A DNA stretch of 64,000 bases from Oscillospiraceae bacterium (lineage in GTDB: Bacteria > Bacillota > Clostridia > Oscillospirales > Ruminococcaceae). The notes beneath the pieces are model-generated. The model ran no database searches. It was not told where the DNA came from and worked only from the letters and a program-made list of their open reading frames with translations. Shown piece after piece: positions 60,387 through 64,000 of this stretch; within the stretch, counting starts at the first letter, position 1; each line of letters begins with the position of its first letter. A program made the position numbers and the translations under genes. Location of the stretch: positions 1-64,000 of the forward strand of contig JAJQBX010000012.1 in assembly GCA_021203065.1 (NCBI GenBank). The letters are read 5' to 3'.

Positions 60387-61844
60387 ATGAAAAGAAGAAT
60401 TATAGCCATAGTTTTCGCCACAGTCATGATAATGGCATTGGCTGGATGCGGAAGCACAACAAGGGAGATAGTATATCTTACCCTCTCAAGCGACGATTCG
60501 GAGGCTATCTTAGCCGCCGCAGGAATCACTCTTCCCGACGCCTCTGAAACTGCGGCGTCAGGAACAACTGTAAAGTGGTTCGCGTGGTACGACCCGTTCC
60601 ACAACTACAGTGAGGACGAAATCATCAACACCGGTTACTACACATTTACTGAGAAATACGGCTGTGAGATTGAGTGGGTTGAGACAAGCTACTCAAACCG
60701 CAACGACGACCTTGCAAACCTTATCCTGTCGAGCCAGTCGCCCGACTTCACCTGCTGCGGAACTTCAAACACCGCAACATTCCCCTATAACTGCATGAAG
60801 GGCATGTATCAGCCGGTTGACGACTATATCGACTACACCGAGCCACTTTGGTCGGGAATGGCTGATGCCGCCGAGTATTTCGCACTTGGCGACCAACACT
60901 TCGGAATTGTAACCGACATTTCCCCGAGAATGGTCTGCCCATATAACCGCAGAGTTATCGAGGAATACGGCTTTGACGACCCCGCAGAGCTCTACTATAA
61001 CGACGAGTGGACATGGGAGGTCTTCTACGAGATGTGCATCGAGTTCACCGATGAGGACGAGGACAGATACGCTCTTGACGGCTGGTATTATCACAGAGCA
61101 ATCTGTGAGGAATCGACCGGCAGAACGATAATCATGAAGGACGAGGACGGGCACTTCTATGCCAACCTCGACGACCCGCTTATCGAAATCGCCGAGAACC
61201 TTATGTATGACCTCGTAAAGAACGGCTGTACATATCACGAGGGAACCAACTACAACGCAGGAAGAAACGACCACCAGTGCGGCGCAGGAGTCAAGGAGGG
61301 TCTTTGCCTCTTCTCAATCTGCACAATTTCCGACTTAACTATGACGGTTGAAGAGATGAACTCCATCTGGGGCGACATCGAGGCAGGCGAAGTCATGTTC
61401 GTCCCGCTTCCGAGGTATCAGGACGGCGACGGAGTCTATTATCTCAACTCTATCCCAACCGGCTACATGCTCTGCATGGGTGCCACAAATCCCGAGGGAG
61501 TCGCACTTCTTGCTTCATGTGAAAGATTCAAGATAATCGACCCGACAGTTATCGACATCGATACCAAGCAATTAAAGGAAATCTACATGTGGACCGACGA
61601 AATGCTCGAAATGGTCGAGATATGCGACGAGATTATCGCTGCGAACACGATAATGTTCTATAACGGAAATCTGGGCACAAACCTTGACAGTGCCTATAAC
61701 CAGTTCGACCAAGGAATAAAGAGCGGAGCAAGCTCCACATGGGCACAGCTCAAGGCAACCTATACCGACCAGCTTGAGTATTATCTCGATGAGCTCAATG
61801 CAATCATTGATGCCTATATCGACACGGGAGAGCTGATAGGCTGA
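60387..61844 (+). CDS. Orphan extracellular solute-binding lipoprotein, second copy
   Basis: 485-residue lipoprotein (lipobox LAGCGS), a clear paralogue of 11336-12769: same order of blocks, GCGSTTREIVYLTLSSDDSE, PFHNYSEDEIINTGYYTF, EEYGFDDPAELYYNDEWTWE, CGAGVKEGLCLFSI and TVIDIDTKQLKEIYMWTDEM. It has the shape of a family 1 ABC binding protein, with no permease nearby. AAAGGAGGA precedes the ATG. The stop codon overlaps the first unit of a 14-bp tandem repeat. Confidence 0.8.
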   Translation: MKRRIIAIVFATVMIMALAGCGSTTREIVYLTLSSDDSEAILAAAGITLPDASETAASGTTVKWFAWYDPFHNYSEDEIINTGYYTFTEKYGCEIEWVETSYSNRNDDLANLILSSQSPDFTCCGTSNTATFPYNCMKGMYQPVDDYIDYTEPLWSGMADAAEYFALGDQHFGIVTDISPRMVCPYNRRVIEEYGFDDPAELYYNDEWTWEVFYEMCIEFTDEDEDRYALDGWYYHRAICEESTGRTIIMKDEDGHFYANLDDPLIEIAENLMYDLVKNGCTYHEGTNYNAGRNDHQCGAGVKEGLCLFSICTISDLTMTVEEMNSIWGDIEAGEVMFVPLPRYQDGDGVYYLNSIPTGYMLCMGATNPEGVALLASCERFKIIDPTVIDIDTKQLKEIYMWTDEMLEMVEICDEIIAANTIMFYNGNLGTNLDSAYNQFDQGIKSGASSTWAQLKATYTDQLEYYLDELNAIIDAYIDTGELIG

Positions 61845-61876
61845 CAGCTGTGGGCTGACAGCAATGAGCTGACAGC
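61840..61876 (+). repeat. GCTGACAGC repeat with 14-bp period
   Basis: Three exact copies at 61840, 61854 and 61868, with degenerate neighbours on both sides. The first covers the stop codon of the lipoprotein gene. Rest of 61877-62022: nothing recognised. Confidence 0.75.
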
Positions 61877-62022
61877 TGTTAGCTGGGGGCTATAAGCCGA
61901 AAAAGTCCGGAATAAGAATCCGGAAAACTGAATCTGATAGCAAGTCTTGTCAAAATTCTTTAGCCGCAATGTGCACAAGGGACCAGCCCAAGTGCCGTTG
62001 CGGCGATGCTTATTTATAGAAA

Positions 62023-62083
62023 TTTCTGCACTGAAATGCAAAAACTCCGGAAATAAAAAAGTTTTTGCATTTTGGTGCAGAAA
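62023..62083. repeat. 24-bp inverted repeat in front of the DUF4143 ATPase
   Basis: Arms 62023-62046 (TTTCTGCACTGAAATGCAAA...) and 62060-62083 (...TTTGCATTTTGGTGCAGAAA) pair over 24 bases with two mismatches, with a 13-base gap. It ends four bases before the -35 box, so it could be an operator or an RNA-independent cruciform. Confidence 0.7.
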
Positions 62084-62086
62084 GTA

Positions 62087-62115
62087 TTGACAGAAAATTG
62101 AAATTATGCTATACT
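62087..62115 (+). promoter_or_regulatory. Promoter of the DUF4143 ATPase
   Basis: Consensus TTGACA (62087-62092), 17-nt spacer, TGC-TATACT (62110-62115), start point about 20 nt before the ATG. Confidence 0.8.
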
Positions 62116-62138
62116 ATCAGCAGATAGGAGGAGATTTC

Positions 62139-63452
62139 ATGATAGACTCGATCAGCCTTAAAAAGAGAGACTTATATCTGCAAAAGCTTATATCATTTCA
62201 GGATACCGAGCAGGTCAAGGTTGTGACCGGCATTCGCCGATGCGGTAAGTCGAGCCTTATGAAGCTTATGGTGGCACATCTGAGAGAATCCGGCGTTTCA
62301 GATAGCCAGATTATCGAGATGAACTTCGAATCGTACGATTTCAAGGATATGACCCGTGACAGCTTCTATAACTATGTGAAAGAACATGTTCTTCCGGATA
62401 AAAGAATGTATCTTTTCTTCGATGAGGTTCAGAGAGTCGATAAGTGGGAGGACGCCGTAAACTCGTTCAGAGTCGACTTTAACTGTGATATATATGTAAC
62501 CGGTTCGAATGCATATATGCTTTCGTCTGAGTATTCAACCTATCTGTCCGGCAGATGCGTTGAAATCAGAATGCTTCCGCTTTCTTTCAACGAGTTTTTA
62601 TATTTCCATGACTTTGAAATTGTTGAAGCTGAAAGTGCTTTCGGGGGAACACGCAAGCAGGTCAGAGACAGTAACGGCGTAATTTATAATCCGAACGAGG
62701 CGTTCAGCGCATATATGCGTTTCGGAGGAATGCCCGGAATTGCCGAAATTGGATTGAATCAGGAGAAGGCACTGATGCTTCTTGAAGGTATCTATTCAAC
62801 TGTTGTGATGCGAGATATACTTGAGCGGGAGAATCGCAGAGGAAGAAAGCGTGTCACTGACCCGATTCTTCTCAAAAAAATAGTCATGTTTCTTGCGGAT
62901 AATATCGGAAGCAATATTTCCGTTTCGTCCATCGGCAATGTTCTCGCAAATGAGGGTTTGCTTGAGGAAGGAAAGAGAGAAGCCCCCAGTGCTCACACCG
63001 TCTCTATGTACGTTAATTCGCTTACAGAGGCATACTTCTTCTACGAAATCAAACGATTTGATATTAAGGGCAAGGAATATCTCCGCACACTTGGAAAGTA
63101 TTATATCGTTGATATGGGTCTTCGCAACTATCTTTTAGGATTCAGAGACCGTGACAGTGGTCATGCGCTTGAAAATGTCGCATACTTTGAGCTTCTTCGC
63201 CGTGGTTATGACGTTTCAATCGGCAAGATTGACAATATGGAGATAGATTTCATTGCAACAAAGGCTGATGAAAAGGTGTATGTTCAGGTTACCGAATCAA
63301 TGACGAGTGAGGAGGTCCGCAGGAGGGAGCTTGCACCTCTCAGAAAGGTCAAAGATAACTATGAGAAAATCGTTCTTTCTCTGAACACCGGAATGGACAG
63401 CTCCTATGATGGAATTAAGTCGCTGAACATTATTGATTGGTTGCTTGGCTAA
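62139..63452 (+). CDS. AAA_14/DUF4143 ATP-binding protein
   Basis: 437-residue protein of the AAA_14 + DUF4143 class, common in gut bacteria and archaea. Walker A is VVTGIRRCGKSSLMKL, Walker B RMYLFFDEVQRVDKWED, then VTGSNAYMLSSEYSTYLSGR. The C-terminal DUF4143 resembles a PD-(D/E)xK nuclease fold (ENVAYFELLRRGYDV, EIDFIATKADEKVYVQV), although the last Lys is replaced by Gln. Function unknown; often mobile and duplicated. ATG 62139 follows TAGGAGG. Overlaps the next, convergent gene by four bases. Confidence 0.88.
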   Translation: MIDSISLKKRDLYLQKLISFQDTEQVKVVTGIRRCGKSSLMKLMVAHLRESGVSDSQIIEMNFESYDFKDMTRDSFYNYVKEHVLPDKRMYLFFDEVQRVDKWEDAVNSFRVDFNCDIYVTGSNAYMLSSEYSTYLSGRCVEIRMLPLSFNEFLYFHDFEIVEAESAFGGTRKQVRDSNGVIYNPNEAFSAYMRFGGMPGIAEIGLNQEKALMLLEGIYSTVVMRDILERENRRGRKRVTDPILLKKIVMFLADNIGSNISVSSIGNVLANEGLLEEGKREAPSAHTVSMYVNSLTEAYFFYEIKRFDIKGKEYLRTLGKYYIVDMGLRNYLLGFRDRDSGHALENVAYFELLRRGYDVSIGKIDNMEIDFIATKADEKVYVQVTESMTSEEVRRRELAPLRKVKDNYEKIVLSLNTGMDSSYDGIKSLNIIDWLLG

Positions 63453-64000
63453 CGCCCGCTGATTTCTATCTCCACCCCATCCCTCGCCACCATGACCTCG
63501 CCATAGATATTCGTCACGCACAAGCCGTCTGAGATGTAGATGTAATATCCCTCCTCCGGAACGGCTTCACTGGTGATAGTGATAGTTTTGCCGCCGAGGG
63601 TGACGCAGGTGCAGTCGGCGGCAAGCTCAATCTTTGCATCTCCAAGGCTCATGGTTGAGCCGGCGGTGAGGTGGAGGAGTTCGGTGTCTTGGGTGCTTTT
63701 TGTGGATGAACTTGTGTCGAAGAGGATGATGTCGGGAGTGACAAGTGCGCTGAGGTAGGACGGATAATTCGCAGTTCCGTTACTTAAAATGGCGACGGCA
63801 TTAACCGAGGCTATGCCCTCCTCCGAGAGGATATAGCCGAGATCCTCCGAATATGAGCCGTCCGAGTCGACGGCTAGGCACTCCCCGCCAAGAATTACTG
63901 TGAGTAAATACCCGTCTCCGTCGGAGGTTATTCTTAAGTGAGTCGTACCCGAGTCGAGAACTCCGAGAGCGAAAATTGCGGCAACAGTCACCCCGAAAGC
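63449..64000 (-). CDS. C-terminal part of a possible ComEC/Rec2-like protein (runs off window)
   Basis: The frame is open to the edge of the window, so the true start is beyond 64000. The visible 183 or so residues begin with a membrane-like stretch (AFGVTVAAIFALGVLD) followed by a beta-rich domain (HLRITSDGDGYLLTVILGGE, LTAGSTMSLGDAKIELAADC, CVTLGGKTITITSEAV). The order 'last membrane helix, then metallo-beta-lactamase-like domain' is that of ComEC, the DNA-uptake channel. The usual metal-binding His/Asp motifs are not seen, so this would be a degenerate version. Low confidence in the name. Confidence 0.35.
   Translation of the reverse strand, partial: AFGVTVAAIFALGVLDSGTTHLRITSDGDGYLLTVILGGECLAVDSDGSYSEDLGYILSEEGIASVNAVAILSNGTANYPSYLSALVTPDIILFDTSSSTKSTQDTELLHLTAGSTMSLGDAKIELAADCTCVTLGGKTITITSEAVPEEGYYIYISDGLCVTNIYGEVMVARDGVEIEISGR

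Noticed and set aside
61814-62041. 75-codon minus-strand frame over the GCTGACAGC array
   Set aside because: Ser/Leu-rich translation of the tandem repeat only.

Overview
The window reads as the chromosome of a gut-type, spore-forming anaerobic Firmicute of class Clostridia, most like the Oscillospirales/Ruminococcaceae. The reasons are: yabP-yabQ-divIC in the sporulation/division order; zinc-type ribosomal proteins S14 and L36; a KOW-domain gene between map and infA; many small lipoproteins with Thr/Ala-rich linkers; a serpin; CotH; GHKL/LytTR signalling; and short palindromic repeats of the kind scattered through these genomes. This placement is an inference, because no rRNA is present. I see no phage, integrase, IS element or CRISPR array.

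Layout. 1-7.0 kb: polA (minus) diverges from a translation-quality operon, dusB-trmN6-rsmI-rimI-tsaD. 7.0-12.8 kb: secreted lipoproteins (a BtuF-like binding protein, two transglutaminase-like proteins, an orphan solute-binding protein). 12.9-15.7 kb: yabP, yabQ, divIC, an S1-domain protein and a lipoprotein. 15.7-17.4 kb: an AT-richer three-gene cassette, XRE regulator + ImmA/IrrE metallopeptidase + PIN nuclease, which looks like a toxin-antitoxin or defence module. 17.4-34.2 kb: the complete S10-spc-alpha ribosomal superoperon (rpsJ to rplQ, with secY, adk, map, infA and rpoA). It is preceded by a roughly 400-nt structured leader with a strong internal terminator and is interrupted by several hairpin-rich spacers.

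34.3-44.1 kb, minus strand: the most unusual block. A LytTR response regulator, a GHKL histidine kinase and an L-cysteine desulfidase (cyuA-like) form one unit, with a palindrome over the promoter. Just upstream is a tight operon of two trigger-factor-like chaperones, a thioredoxin with a CGSC active site, a 66-residue ferredoxin-thioredoxin-reductase-like Fe-S protein, a heterodimeric ABC exporter and a TSCPD-domain protein. Together they suggest a thiol/cysteine-linked folding and export system with no obvious substrate gene.

44.3-50.7 kb: tRNA-Leu(CAG); a sortase-type surface protein split by a 4-bp duplication; a HAD phosphatase; an Abi_2 (HEPN) abortive-infection gene with a small structured RNA in front of it; a lipoprotein serpin whose start codon is out of frame at an A7 tract; and a cytidylate-kinase-like protein. 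50.7-64.0 kb: YitT; CotH/lamin-tail and LTA-synthase-like envelope genes; an AraC regulator beside a GH63-like glycosidase, with a duplicated upstream box; a surface repeat protein; a second copy of the orphan solute-binding protein; a DUF4143 ATPase; and the C-terminal part of a possible ComEC-like protein running off the window.
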